Assembly (NCBI GenBank): GCA_033239005.1
Contig: BSQZ01000014.1
Location: 4,126,001-4,190,000 of the forward strand
Origin: Lamellibrachia satsuma
Lineage: Eukaryota > Annelida > Polychaeta > Sabellida > Siboglinidae
Direction of reading: 5' to 3'
Length of the DNA stretch: 64,000 nt
Position 1 is the first letter of the stretch. Every line of letters starts with the position of its first letter. The position numbers were made by a program, and so were the translations under genes. Shown piece by piece: positions 41,922-53,610 of the stretch. Under the pieces are notes generated by a model. It saw only the letters and a list, made by a program, of their open reading frames with translations, made no database searches and was not told the DNA's origin.

Positions 41922-42003
41922 TGGCAGCGGTGGGATTCGAACCCACGCCTCCGAAGAGACTGGTGCCTTAAACCAGCGCCTTAGACCGCTCGGCCACGCT
42001 ACC
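41922..42003 (-). tRNA. tRNA-Leu (anticodon AAG)
   Basis: 82-nt cloverleaf on the minus strand. Acceptor arms GGTAGCG/CGCTGCC, discriminator A. D-arm with A box 'GTGGCCGAGCGGTC'. Anticodon stem CTGGT/ACCAG with loop TTAAGGC, so anticodon AAG. A long class-II variable arm (TCTCTTCGGAGG region) and B box GGTTCGAATCC. A T5 run on the transcribed strand (41912-41916) starts 6 nt downstream as a Pol III terminator. All arms pair, so it is likely functional; no intron. Confidence 0.97.
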
Positions 42004-42587
42004 CGATAAGATACGACACTTCAGTAGTGATATGTGATATACCCATTCAGTCGTTAGCAGCAAGTTGTTCCCTTAAGCCCTTGCGATGTAAGTTGTAACT
42101 TGATACGTGCGACCCAATCTGCGTTAAATAATATAATACTAATATTACGTTTGATTGTTTTCAACATAAGTAGAATACATATACAATGTTTATGTTGTAC
42201 ATAAGTAGAATACATATACAATGTTTGTGTTGTACATAAGTAGAATACATATACAATGTTTATGTTGCAAAAAAATAAATACTTATTATGTCAAAAAAAG
42301 GAGTATACTGAAGACAGTTCTTATAGTTGTATACCCACGTACAGTGTTCTACTAATATTACATAGGATAGAATGACATGTTTGATAATACAAGGTAGTCT
42401 TTGCAGTACTTTTGATCTATGTTACGTAATATTGCACAAATACCCTGGAAGTGCAGATAAGCACTTGCATTACTAGTATATTAATTAATAATAATTATTT
42501 TAATGCAGTATATTATAATACAATCATATATTCATTTGGACATTTCCATAGCCATTTATCTAGGGACAAACATTTTATTTCGTTTTT
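42004..42587. other. AT-rich, three copies of a 36-bp repeat at 42165-42270
   Basis: 'ATAAGTAGAATACATATACA' plus 'ATGTTTATGTTGTAC' repeats three times. Nothing else seen. Confidence 0.75.
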
Positions 42588-43080
42588 TTATAAGTATCTG
42601 TTGAACATATCCATTTTTAATTTGTTAACAAATGCATAAAAGGTTGGCATCGTTGTAGTACGGGTTGATAATGAGTTCCAATACTTTATACCATAAATTG
42701 ATAAGCATCGCGACTTAATATTTGTACGGATACAGTGACATACATATTTGTACGGATACAGTGACATACATATTGACACTGAACTCGAGAAGAACTGAAC
42801 ATTGACAGGTACTGGCATATTGTTGTAAGTTTTATACAATACTAAACACATTTTCAAATCAACTAAGTTTTGAAATTTAAGTACTGTACACGTATAAAAT
42901 AGCGGGTTGGTGTGATGAAGTCTACCAACACCATATATCAGTGTGACCACCTTTTTCTGTACCAATGTGATACAGTGTACATTAGTAATACATGCATTTC
43001 CCCAATCTTCACATCAGTAGCACAGTATGTATAAGAACAGTGAGTAATATAAGGTAAGTAAGCTTGTAATTCCTATACCA
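42588..43080 (-). pseudogene. Non-LTR retrotransposon ORF2 C-terminal relic (not the CR1 family above)
   Basis: The 125-codon frame 42965-42588 reads LVQKKVVTLIYGVGRLHHTNPLF, here cut, then LKFQNLVDLKMCLVLYK and CLSIYGIKYWNSLST. This is the typical order in the domain after RT of jockey/RTE/CR1-clade elements (QK..R.I....HT.PLF, then L....L). Upstream, WGNACIT precedes it in the same frame, with a TGA just before CEDWG. Only the 3' end remains. Confidence 0.65.
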
Positions 43081-45911
43081 TGACTCGCCCTATACATCCA
43101 CCTACACCATGACTCGCCCTATACATCCACTCCGGTTATTCTGGACAGGTTTGTCTCGACATATTGTTTTATTAGCCTCTACTCTTTATCAATATAATAA
43201 CATTTAACATATTTTAAGCTGTGTTTCAGCGTACGGAAACTGTGTTTTCTATGTGCAGTCGATCATCGATAATAGAGGTCATATCATGAACACTTTTGCA
43301 AATTTTATATCGATAAAAAACCTTTGAAACGAACGTCAACACGTACAGCAAGTGTAGCGTTGATGTCTTAAACTTGAGAACCGTTTGGAGTGTAATAATC
43401 TGCCCAGTACGTCCATTCATTCCTTCCCTTTGCCTTATTGCTTGTAAACCCCCTTCTGTGCATTCACAATACTTCTACTAATATACGAGAATTGTATCGT
43501 AAGTGTATCATTTTGCATTGACTTTGCACATGACTGCGGCAATTGTATATGACCGAATGGTCCAATACAATAATAAATTGCCGATAAAATTATTCTACGA
43601 ACAAAATGTAGCTAGAAAGTTACATGTGAAAAAGCAGTATCCTTATTTACTGTCCCTGCTTAAGCCTGTAAGTCAATGGCGCTTAAATAACCCTTTAAGT
43701 TATTGGGAACTATATCGATGATAAGACCGATCCACAATCGGGGGCATTTCAAGGGAAGAGTAAATAGATAAATATATAGTAAATAAACCATTAGGCGTAA
43801 ACGAACCATATCGGGGCAGTTATATTTTAATTGACGACTGATAGGCTTGATATAGCCGTAAGACATCCCGTGATGCCCCGCGGCTGGCTCGTCGCGAAGA
43901 GACATAAATCGTGAAATGTTCATTAAGACTGTCGTGGCGAGCAGATAGGATCACTGGCGCTGGTCGCCCCTGTTATTACGGCTTATTCAAACACGGTCAT
44001 GACCGAGTCTCGGGCACCAGCCGGGCGGGCAATTTTCCCTGTTTGGCCGTTAGTGGGCCCCATACGAAACGAACCGGGAAACAAAGTGCTCGCATTAGGG
44101 GGTAGAACAACGCTAGCAAATGGCTTTCGATTGCGACGCGTGCGCACGGAAAGTACTTAAAGACAACGTTCAAAGCGCCACCGCGCAGGTGATGGCAGAA
44201 CTAATAAATTCATCTGTCGTCGGTTGTTTGATCGGCAGCGATCTGTGCGATTTATTCCCGTGTGTCTGGTGACGCACCTATCGTCGCGTGGGTGGGTCGA
44301 CGTTGCAGCGGGCACTGTTTCAAATGACAGCCGTATTGTTGACGAATTTGGAGATCGGGAAACAGAGTTACGTCAGAGAAAATAAATAACAAGAATACGC
44401 ACATTGATGCGGCAGAGTAAGACCAAATGTCCTTCAATTAAGCAAATTTGTTAAGATAAAAATGTCAAACTATTGTCAAAACTCGCTAAATAAAAAAATA
44501 TATGATGTCCTTGTTCCTTTTTCGAAAATGTGGATTCGTAAAGTTTTGTTATTTAAACATGTGTTCAATGAATTGTTCAATTGGCATGTGTTGTGTTTAT
44601 GTCTATGTTATTGTGTATTATATGTTAAATTATATACATTTCACTTTCGAAAGTTTGTATAATTTTCTGTTATACCTCGGAAAGGAAAAAATAGATCATT
44701 TGTCATTTATCAAGAAGGCCAACTGCTATGTAATGTTTAAAAATAAAATCGCTATCCAGTGTTGATGTTTACATTTAAACGTCGTCGCACCACCTTACGG
44801 AATCGCCTCGCGGTATAGTTATGTACAATTATTCGCAACGCTATACGTGTTTTCTACTATTGTTCCAAGTTACGTAATGCAGTTGTACGAAGGTTCGGAC
44901 GGTACGAACGTTTTGCATTAAACAATAGACTGTAATCATTCGACGTTACCCGTCTGTGCAATCGCGTCTGTTAGGACCTACACAGTTTGATGCTATTTGG
45001 CCGTCTTGTTATTAATGTTCTTTGTACTGGAAGTTTTTGTGCCGAAGCATATTCAACATTTGGGTGTATGGAAGACACTACAGAACTGCATAGCATACAT
45101 TTCAACTGCCAGCAAAACGCAGATACTCAATTACTGAACCCAGGACTGAAATCGTATTATATTAGCAGTATGGGGCTGGTTGCTGTTTTTGTTTTGATTT
45201 TGTGAGGTGACAAATAATAGTTGTCGGTAACTTTTAGCTGTTCGAATTTTCCTGCCCTCTGGGGGTCAAACTTAGCCACCCATTATTTGGAGACATGGCC
45301 CAATATCCCAAAGAGAGACAAGACCCAATACCCCAAAGGGGGCATGGCCCAATATCCCAAAGGGGGAATGATCCAATATCCCAAAAGGGGGTATGGCGCA
45401 ATGGCCTCCCACAAATACATAACTGATCGGAATTAACAACACGAACCGCCAGAAACGTCCAGTTTATCTGACTGTATTTTATGGTATCGAATATAACATA
45501 GTGTCCCCCCCAATGAGCTGACCCAGTACGGCCAACATGGGCGTCGTGAATTTTCATACTATTGTGTGTATGTATTTTATAAATATGTATAAACACTTTT
45601 GATGATGTTGCACCATCGTCGCGATGCTTTATTATTAATGATAGTTGCTTCATTTGATTTAATTTGATGACAACATTGGTAGAAATCCCGCATTCTGAAA
45701 TATCAACTTCTAAGCACAATGCGTAAGTTGTCAATATTGTTGGTCCTACTCAGATGTGTACTGGTGTTGTTTCAATACACTGGACTCCGCTTAACAGTAA
45801 CGTGGATAACAGAATAAGCCGCTTAGTATAATTATACAAGTCATTGGTTGGGACAGAACCATTCCCTATTCCCTGTAGTAAAATAATAACAATAATAATA
45901 ATAACATAATA
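43081..45911. other. No gene seen
   Basis: Short direct repeat at 43075-43135 ('CCATGACTCGCCCTATACAT' twice) and a 24-bp tandem repeat at about 45295-45400 ('CAATATCCCAAAGGGGGCAT' form). Short ORFs show no domains. Confidence 0.5.
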
Positions 45912-46346
45912 ACCTGAGAGAGCTTAGTTATGAAGAACGTTTAAAAGAATGTGGGTTAAAGACCGTAGAGAAAAGGCGGTTAAGAGGAGATCAAACTGAA
46001 GTTTTTAAGATATTGGATGTGTATGAAAATATTGATAGACGTATTTTTCTCACTCAAGAAAGATAGCAGAACTAGATGACATGAGGTAACATTAGTAAAG
46101 GACCAGCGTACAGATTGGGTTTCAGGAAGTACTCGTTCTCACAGAGGACAACAACTGAATGGAACAAATTATCTACAGATTGTGTAATTTCTAGCAGTGT
46201 GAATATATTTAAAAACAAGGTTGACACATATCTCAGGAGGGCGGGTTACACAGAGATGAAAAAAATTTGGACTTTCGATAAGTCAGTGGCTTCGTTGTCC
46301 ACTTGCGATATGGGCCTTTGCCTTGGATGGCAAATATTGTTAAAAC
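45912..46346 (+). pseudogene. 5'-truncated CR1 copy
   Basis: Matches the end of the 5.5-8.9 kb CR1: [29 protein letters not shown], and [14 protein letters not shown], with frameshifts near 46045 and 46110. It then has the 3' UTR 'GGACTTTCGATAAGTCAGTG' and ends 'AAATATTGTTAAAACC'. About 90% like the long copy by eye. Confidence 0.9.
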
Positions 46347-46365
46347 CACGGCTATCTCCCGCTAA

Positions 46366-46835
46366 CTGACTGACTGACTGACTGACTGACTGACTGACTG
46401 AGGGACGGACGAACCGACCGACCGACCGACCGACCGACCGACCGACCGACCGACCGACCGACCGACCGACCGACCGACCGACCGACCGACCGACCGACCG
46501 ACCGACCGACCGACCGACCGACCGACCGACCGACCGACCGACCGACCGACCGACCGACCGACCGACCGACCGACCGACCGACCGACCGACCGACCGACCG
46601 ACCGACCGACCGACCGACCGACCGACCGACCGACCGACCGACCGACCGACCGACCGACCGACCGACCGACCGACCGACCGACCGACCGACCGACCGACCG
46701 ACCGACCGACCGACCGACCGACCGACCGACCGACCGACCGACCGACCGACCGACCGACCGACCGACCGACCGACCGACCGACCGACCGACCGACCGACCG
46801 ACCGACCGACCGACCGACCGACCGACCGACACAAA

Positions 46836-46875
<40 letters not shown>

Positions 46876-46932
46876 GCAACCAACCAACCAACCAACCAAC
46901 CAGCCAGCCAGCCAACCAACCAACCAACCAAC
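46366..46932. repeat. Tetranucleotide arrays: (ACTG)n, (CGAC)n, (CAGC)n/(CAAC)n
   Basis: About 8 ACTG units, then more than 400 bp of uninterrupted CGAC (about 46413-46830), then CAGC and CAAC units. Starts 20 bp after the CR1 3' end. Long reverse-strand SVGR frames are artefacts. Confidence 0.97.
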
Positions 46933-47557
46933 GTATACGACCGACAGACGCACATTGACCACCAACATAACTATATCCAACTAATGACCATGCTGATTAA
47001 TGTCAACGCACTCTGTAGTTCTCCTGGCCGAATCTCATAAACCATGACGAAATGACTATTTCAATATTTCACTGGTAGGACACGAACCATTGATCGGAAC
47101 GGTGCAGCAGCTTACCAGAGTTGACGCTGGTATCTCAGACACACGGCAGCCTCAACGTCATTTTATTTCTTCGATCGATGAATTCGTGCGACATATGTTC
47201 ATAAGCGGCGCTTACCAATGACAGATCAATTCTCACGGCGGTGTATAACAAAGCCCTTTGAAGACTGGAGCGTCTTCCGCCCGCACTAGAGCGAGGTTTA
47301 ACGTCGCTGTCGCTGTCGCTGTCACTGTCACCGATAGTATCGCAAGGCCCGTAAACCTCGATTTGACTACACTGAAAGACTCCGTCCCAGTTTGACGGAG
47401 TCTGGAAAGAAGGCGGAGTTTATTTCTTCATGGCATATGTATCACCTAAGTTAAAAGAAATCCACGTACGTTTTTAAAAGAGTCCGTGTTCGTTCCACGA
47501 AGGAACTAAACCCGTTCGTGTCGACTACTAGTTGTAAACATACCCCGTGAGATTTCG
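46933..47557. promoter_or_regulatory. Presumed upstream region of first bHLH gene
   Basis: Single-copy sequence with a (GTCGCT)n stretch at 47307-47333 and an E-box CATATG at about 47434. No convincing TATA box, so the start of transcription cannot be placed. Confidence 0.35.
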
Positions 47558-47956
47558 ATGCTGGGTCCGATTTCGGATCTGCCCATGGAGTCGTACCTCG
47601 CCGGGAGCTTCAACCAACAGAACACGGGTCAGGTCGGCTACCCGACTTGTCCACGGAACGCCTACGACTATGGCCACCAGATGGCGCCACACGTGATGTC
47701 GATGCAGACCACGTGTCCCACGTACACGCCACTACAGGACGCCGGAAGTGGATCGCTGCTCTACGGAAGTCTGCCGCAACATCACACCGATCTCCAGTAT
47801 CCGAGTAGCTCGCCTCAGTGGCCGATGGTGGCGCCACCGGAGCACCACCATCAGTTGTTTGCGACACTCGCTGGCTTCCCGAATGGCGGCGTTTGCGACA
47901 TGCCGCAAACTGGTACCGACGACCGAGGCGGCCTCAACGGCAGCGACCGACCAAAG
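47558..47956 (+). CDS. FERD3L: bHLH gene 1, exon 1
   Basis: 133 codons from ATG 47558 ([20 protein letters not shown]) to DRPK. Composition ([18 protein letters not shown]) fits a transactivation-type N-terminus. Start chosen as the first ATG of the open frame. Confidence 0.75.
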
Positions 47957-50900
47957 GTTTGTACGTCATATTTCGATTTCGATGCATCGCTAGAAACTTT
48001 GTTTCTTAGAACTTTTCAATTCAGAAAACGCACTTGATTCGGTCTTCGTTGTTTACTTAAGGAAAAACGTAAAAGAAAAAGAGGTATTTTCAGCTTAATT
48101 TCTTATCACTCTTATGCACTACAATACAAAAACACATTAATTGTAAAGTAGTTTCTATTATGGTTTACTGCGCAGTGACATATTCGGTTTGTATTTCGTC
48201 AAATGATATACCTGTTACCGGTGTATTCCATCCTCGCCGCCAGGGGATTCTGACTACATCAGTACCCCTGGCAGATTGACCTCACCACCAGGGTCTTTTC
48301 GCTACATCAGTACCCCTGGCAGATCGACCTCACCACCAGGGTCTTCTGGCTACGTCAGTACCCCTGGCAGATCGACCTGGCAGATATTGGTAGGGACCCT
48401 TCGCCGCTGGTCGGACAGGTGAAGATGAGCGTTTCATGGAAACGCTTTTTGAAGTTTGTGTTAGGGCGTGTCTAGTTCCCAGAAACACGTCGACCAAGAC
48501 AGGAAATGGAGGTACAAATGATTCAGTGTACATCCGCACATGACGTGGGATAAACTGACAAATCCACTATTCAACAGGTCGATCTGCCAGGGGTAATGTA
48601 ATACTACTACCACCCCTGGCTAGCGAGGATGTCTGCCAGGGGTACTGTAGTGCTACTACCACCCCTGGCTAGCGAGGATGTCTGCCAGGGGTACTGTAGT
48701 GCTACTACCACCCCTGGCTAGCGAGGATGTCTACCAGGGGTAGTGTAGTGCTACTACCACCCCTGGCTAGCGAGGATGTCTGCCAGGGGTAGTGTAGTGC
48801 TACTACCACCCCTGGCTAGCGAGGATGTCTGCCAGGGGTAGTGTAGTGCTACTACCACCCCTGGCTAGCGAGGATGTCTGCCAGGGGTAGTGTAGTGCTA
48901 CTACCACCCCTGGCTAGCGAGGATGTCTGCCAGGGGTAGTGTAGTGCTACTACCACCCCTGGCTAGCGAGGATGTCTGCCAGGGGTAGTGTAGTACTACT
49001 ACCACCCCTGGCTAGCGAGGATGTCTGCCAGGGGTACTGTAGTACTACTACCACCCCTGGCTAGCGAGGATGTCTGCCAGGGGTACTGTAGTACTACTAC
49101 CACCCCTGGCTAGCGAGGATGTCTGCCAGGGATACTGTAGTACTACTACCACCCCTGGCTAGCGAGGATGTCTGCCAGGGGTAGTGTAGTACTACTACCA
49201 CCCCTGGCTAGCGAGGATGTCTGCCAGGGGTAGTGTAGTGCTACTACCACCCCTGGCTAGCGAGGATGTCTGCCAGGGGTAGTGTAGTACTACTACCACC
49301 CCTGGCTAGCGAGGATGTCTGCCAGGGGTACTGTAGTACTACTACAACCCCTGGCTAGCGAGGATGTCTGCCAGGGGTACTGTAGTACTACTACAACCCC
49401 TGGCTAGCGAGGATGTCTGCCAGGTGTACTGTAGTACTACTATCACCCCTGGCTAGCGGGGATGTCTGCCAGGTGTACTGTAGTACTACTATCACCCCTG
49501 GCTAGCGAGGATGTCTACCAGGTGTACTGTAGTACTACTACCACCCCTGGCTAGCGAGTGTGTCTGCCAGTACTGTAGTACTACTACCACCCCTGGCTAG
49601 CGAGGATGTCTGCCAGGGGTACTGTAGTACTACTACCACCCCTGGCTAGAGAGGATGTCTGCCAGGGGTACTGTAGTACTACTACCACCCCTGGCTAGAG
49701 AGGATGTCTGCCAGGGGTAGTGTAGTACTACTACCACCCCTGGCTAGCGAGGATGTATGCCAGGGGTACTGTAGTACTACTACCACCCCTGGCTAGCGAG
49801 GATGTCTGCCAGGGGTAGTGTAGTACTACTACCACCCCTGGCTAGCGAGGATGTCTGCCAGGGGTACTGTAGTAGTACTACCACCCCTGGCTAGCGAGGA
49901 TGTCTGCCAGGGGTACTGTAGTACTACTACCACCCCTGGCTAGTGAGGATGTCTACCAGGGGTACTGTAGTACTACTACCACCAATGGCTAGCGAGGATG
50001 TCTACCAGGGGTAGTGTAGTACTACTACCACCCCTGGCTAGCGAGGATGTCTGCCAGGGGTACTGTAGTACTACTACCACCCCTGGCTAGCGAGGATGTC
50101 TGCCAGGGGTAGTGTAGTACTACTACCACCCCTGGCTAGCGAGGATGTCTGCCAGGGGTACTGTAGTACTACTACCACCCCTGGCTAGGGAGGATGTCTA
50201 CCAGGGGTACTGTAGTACTACTACCACCCCTGGCTAGCGAGGATGTCTACCAGGGGTAGTGTAGTACTACTACCACCCCTGGCTAGCGAGGATGTCTGCC
50301 AGGGGTACTGTAGTACTACTACCACCCCTGGCTAGCGAGGATGTCTGCCAGGGGTAGTGTAGTACTACTACCACCCCTGGCTAGCGAGGATGTCTGCCAG
50401 GGGTACTGTAGTACTACTACCACCCCTGGCTAGCGAGGATGTCTGCCAGGGGTACTGTAGTACCACTACCACCCCTGGCTAGCGAGGATGTCTGCCAGGG
50501 GTACTGTAGTACCACTACCACCCCTGGCTAGCGAGGATGTCTGCCAGGTGTACTGTAGTACCACTACCACCCCTGGCTAGCGAGTGTGTCTGCCAGTACT
50601 GTAGTACCACTACCACCCCTGGCTAGCGAGGATGTCTGCCAAGGGTACTGTAGTACTACTACCACCCCTGGCTAGCGAGGATGTCTGCCAGGGGTACTGT
50701 AGTACTACTACCACCCCTGGCTAGCGAGGATGTCTGCCAGGGGTACTGCAGTACTACTACCACCCCTGGCTAGCGAGGATGTCTACCAGGGGTAGTGTAG
50801 TACTACTACCACCCCTGGCTAGCGAGGATGGTACATACAGACACGAATAAGGTCTACATCTTTGTAGCTTAATCGACGGTAACGTGTAGTGTATCAATGT

Positions 50901-51719
50901 ATTTTTACATCAATGGTTATGATCTCGGAGTTTATCATACTATATTCAATGTTTACTTATTTTTTTAAACAATATTTATTGTTAAGTATGGAGGAAGTAG
51001 TAATGTAACTTTTAATAACTTTCGCTAGATATGCTCCTTGCATTAGCAATGGTATGTTGTGAAAGTTTATATATATTTCTTTTATTTCTTTTTAGCTTGA
51101 ATTGTGTGGACATTTTCCCAATAAAATTATTCTTGAAAATGTAATTTTCATGGTTTGTGAACGTCTGTATATATATATAGAAAATATATGTTTGTGAGAG
51201 CGAATGACAATTAACACTGAATAAATAAAAATTACTTCAGTCCACAAAGATGAGCTTTTCTGGATGTATTGTATTCATTTTCATAACGGAAAGAGTAATT
51301 CAAAGTTGCCGTGTAACTCCTCTACACGGGGAATTGTAATTTTATGACGTCGTTTCTCGGTGTAGCGACGTCGGACGGCGACGGTCGCCCAACGTCGTGC
51401 TGCCAACGTGCGCGAACGGAAGCGGATGTTTAACCTGAACGAGGCTTTCGACGAGCTGCGGACAAAGGTGCCGACTTTCCCGTACGAGAAGAAGTTGTCG
51501 CGGATCGAGACACTGCGGATCGCCATCACCTACATCGGCTTCATGACGGAGGTCGTCAGTGGCCGGAAGCCGGACGACGTCTGCCTCGTTCGCAAGCCGG
51601 AGTCGATGCGGCAGCTCTTGGCGGAGCTGACGGATGGAGAGGGAGTGGACAGCGCTGACGGACAGGCGGATTTAGACTCGGATGATGATGACGACGCTGG
51701 CAGGTCATTGTGTCAATGA
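47558..51719 (+). CDS. FERD3L: Fer3/FERD3L-type bHLH transcription factor (two exons, 250 aa)
   Basis: CDS join: 47558-47956, 51366-51719, phase 0 at the junction (AAAG/GTTTGT donor, CGGTGTAG acceptor). Residues 1-133 are a Gln/His/Pro/Tyr-rich N-terminus without a known domain. Residues about 142-197 are the bHLH: basic [13 protein letters not shown] with the E-box-contacting Asn, Arg and Glu, helix 1 [11 protein letters not shown], loop [17 protein letters not shown], helix 2 [12 protein letters not shown]. The FNLNEAFD...[14 protein letters not shown] pattern is that of Fer3/FERD3L rather than Ptf1a, and these factors act in neural or endodermal progenitors. The tail is acidic (DSDDDDDAG) and stops at TGA 51717. 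The same frame then continues open for 96 codons (see 51720). A donor at 47961 (GTACGT) is an alternative but would break phase. Confidence 0.87.
48228..48630. mobile_element. MITE-A, second copy, in the bHLH gene 1 intron
   Basis: Left end 'CCATCCTCGCCGCCAGGGGA', with its 'TACCCCTGGCAGATCGACCT' segment present three times. The interior is shared with 18.89-19.27 kb, and the right end 'CAGGTCGATCTGCCAGGGGT' runs to 'CCCCTGGCTAGCGAGGATG'. The right end runs straight into the 49-bp satellite. Confidence 0.85.
48580..50830. repeat. 49-bp hairpin satellite, about 46 copies
   Basis: Unit 'TGTCTGCCAGGGGTACTGTA' + 'GTACTACTACCACCCCTGGC' + 'TAGCGAGGA'. CCAGGGG and CCCCTGG face each other, as do TAGTG/TACTA-type segments, so each unit can fold as a stem of 7 to about 14 bp. 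The unit equals the right terminus of the adjoining MITE-A. Variants (GTAGTG/GTACTG; TGCTAC/TACTAC/CCACTAC) run in blocks, showing stepwise local duplication. Confidence 0.96.
51366..51719 (+). CDS. FERD3L: bHLH gene 1, exon 2 (bHLH domain)
   Basis: Begins [20 protein letters not shown] directly after the acceptor; 117 codons plus TGA. Contains the full bHLH domain and acidic tail. Confidence 0.93.
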   Translation, partial: RRRTATVAQRRAANVRERKRMFNLNEAFDELRTKVPTFPYEKKLSRIETLRIAITYIGFMTEVVSGRKPDDVCLVRKPESMRQLLAELTDGEGVDSADGQADLDSDDDDDAGRSLCQ

Positions 51720-51918
51720 ACATTTGATGACGATGAAAGATTCGGATACGGATTCGGGCCCGATTCGGACGGCGGCGACGACGGTGGCGACGACGGTGGC
51801 GACGACGGCGGCGACGACGACGGTGGCGACGACGGCGGCGACGACGACGGTGGCGACGACGGTGGCGACGACGGTGGCGACGACGACGACGGTGGCGACG
51901 ACGGTGGCGACGCAGAAA
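51720..51918 (+). repeat. GAC/GGT/GGC trinucleotide array, in frame with bHLH gene 1
   Basis: Follows TGA 51717-51719 in the same frame: TFDDDERFGYGFGPDSD then Asp/Gly repeats (DGGDDGGDD type) to about 51910, AEKFMHW, and a stop at 52008. It is either 3' UTR or a former or readthrough C-terminus. Confidence 0.85.
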
Positions 51919-51934
51919 AATTTATGCATTGGAT

Positions 51935-52495
51935 AAAACCACCATCGTTACAGTTGTTTTCGTCATTGGATAAAACCACCATCGTTACGGTTGGTTTTAT
52001 CATTGGATAAAACCACCATCGTTACGGTTGTTTTTATCCTTGAATAAAACCACCACCGTTACGGTTGTTTTCATCATTGGATAAAACCACCACCGTTAGG
52101 GTTGTTTTCATCATTGGATAAAACCACCCCCGTTACAGTTGTTTTCATCATTGGACAAAAACCACCACCGTTACGGTTGTTTTCATCATTGGATAAAACC
52201 ACCACCGTTACGGTTGTTTTTATCATTGGATAAAACCACTACCGTTACGGTTGTTTTTATCATTGGATAAAATCACTACCGTTACGGTTGTTTTCATCAC
52301 TGGATAAAATCACCCTCGTTACGGTTGTTTTCATCACTGGATAAAACCACAACCGTTACGGTTGTTTTTATCATTGGATAAAACCACCATTGTTACGGTT
52401 GTTTTCATCATTGGATAAACCCATCACCGTTACAGTTTTTGTATAATTGGATAAAATCACCACCGTTACAGTTGTTGTTATCGTTGGATAAAACT
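51935..52495 (+). repeat. 37-bp tandem satellite, about 15 copies
   Basis: Unit 'CATTGGATAAAACCACCACC' + 'GTTACGGTTGTTTTCAT', with the near-palindrome ACCGTTACGGT in most copies. Lies in the likely 3' UTR or downstream flank of bHLH gene 1. Confidence 0.95.
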
Positions 52496-53157
52496 ATACC
52501 ACCTCAACGAATGGTCACAAAATGTATTTTAATTAGGCGAAAAACACAACAATGTGAATTGTATATATGTACGAATAGTTTCGCCAGAAAGTTTACAATG
52601 CGATATTGTGATGATGTGCAATGAAAACTCCGTCTTTCAATATCGTTATTCTTTGCTTGTTGTATCAGAAATGTTGTTCATAATCTATTAAATGTTTGCA
52701 ATGTTGATGTTTGTGCTGCTTCCCAAAATGCTGTAACGCCTTTCACGTGAAACAACAACCATTTTCAATGGTCTGCTCTCATACATGCGGCCGCAGTGCA
52801 TGCCGGTATTGTTACACTTCCTGTAGTGTCATGGATGACGTCGGCGCTGACGTCACTATACTCGGCCTTGGCAACGAGTCTCCTCGGAAGTGGACGTTGT
52901 ATTCATCTCAGCTGTATGAAAAGCAATCAAAATTATCATAATTTAGGTGCCAAGTCTGGTCGGTTTTATTGTATAATCGTGTTATAAAGTACAAAATATA
53001 TTTATTCTAAGATAATCGTCCAAAATGTTTAATGAACCATATTTTAATAGCGTAGATCACGAGAGAGCTATAGATCACACAGAGCTCACGCGTTGGGCAT
53101 TTACACCCGTAAATTATACACTCCCATACGCGTACAGTGTAACAAAAATCTTGTCAA
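52496..53157. other. No gene seen
   Basis: Mixed single-copy sequence. A TGACGTCA (CRE-like) at 52848-52855 is the only notable motif. Confidence 0.45.
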
Positions 53158-53610
53158 TAAATTACAATAGATATACATAGTCAATGAGTTACATAGTATT
53201 GAGTTTGTAAAACATAACCATTGGCAACAATAGATATACATAGTCAATGAGTTACATAGTATTGAGTTGGTAAAACATAACCATTGGCAACAATAGATAT
53301 ACATAGTCAATGAGTTACACAGTATTGAGTTGGTAAAACATAACCATTGGCAATAATAGATATACATAGTCAATGAGTTACATAGTATTGAGTTGGTAAA
53401 ACATAACCATTGGCAACAATAGATATACACAGTCAATGAGTTACACAGTATTGAGTTGGTAAAACATAACCATTGGCAACAATAGATATACATAGTCAAT
53501 GAGTTATATAGTATTGAGTTGGTAAAACATAACCATTGGCAACAATAGATATACATAGTCAATGAGTTACATAGTATTGAGTTGGTAAAACATAACCATT
53601 GGCAACTACA
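53158..53610. repeat. 63-bp tandem satellite, seven copies, fused to a MITE-B end
   Basis: Unit includes 'AATAGATATACATAGTCAAT' and 'AAAACATAACCATTGGCAAC'. The latter word belongs to the MITE-B terminal repeat, and the last unit passes directly into the rest of that terminus ('TACAATTAAGAATATC'). The length is a multiple of 3, so the reverse strand stays open for 198 codons; artefact. Confidence 0.93.

Noticed and set aside
46246..46980. Ser-Val-Gly-Arg repeat ORFs up to 244 codons
   Set aside because: Translation of the (CGAC)n array; three frames open together.
48580..50830. CRISPR-like array
   Set aside because: Direct head-to-tail 49-bp units without unique spacers, in an animal intron next to the element it came from.
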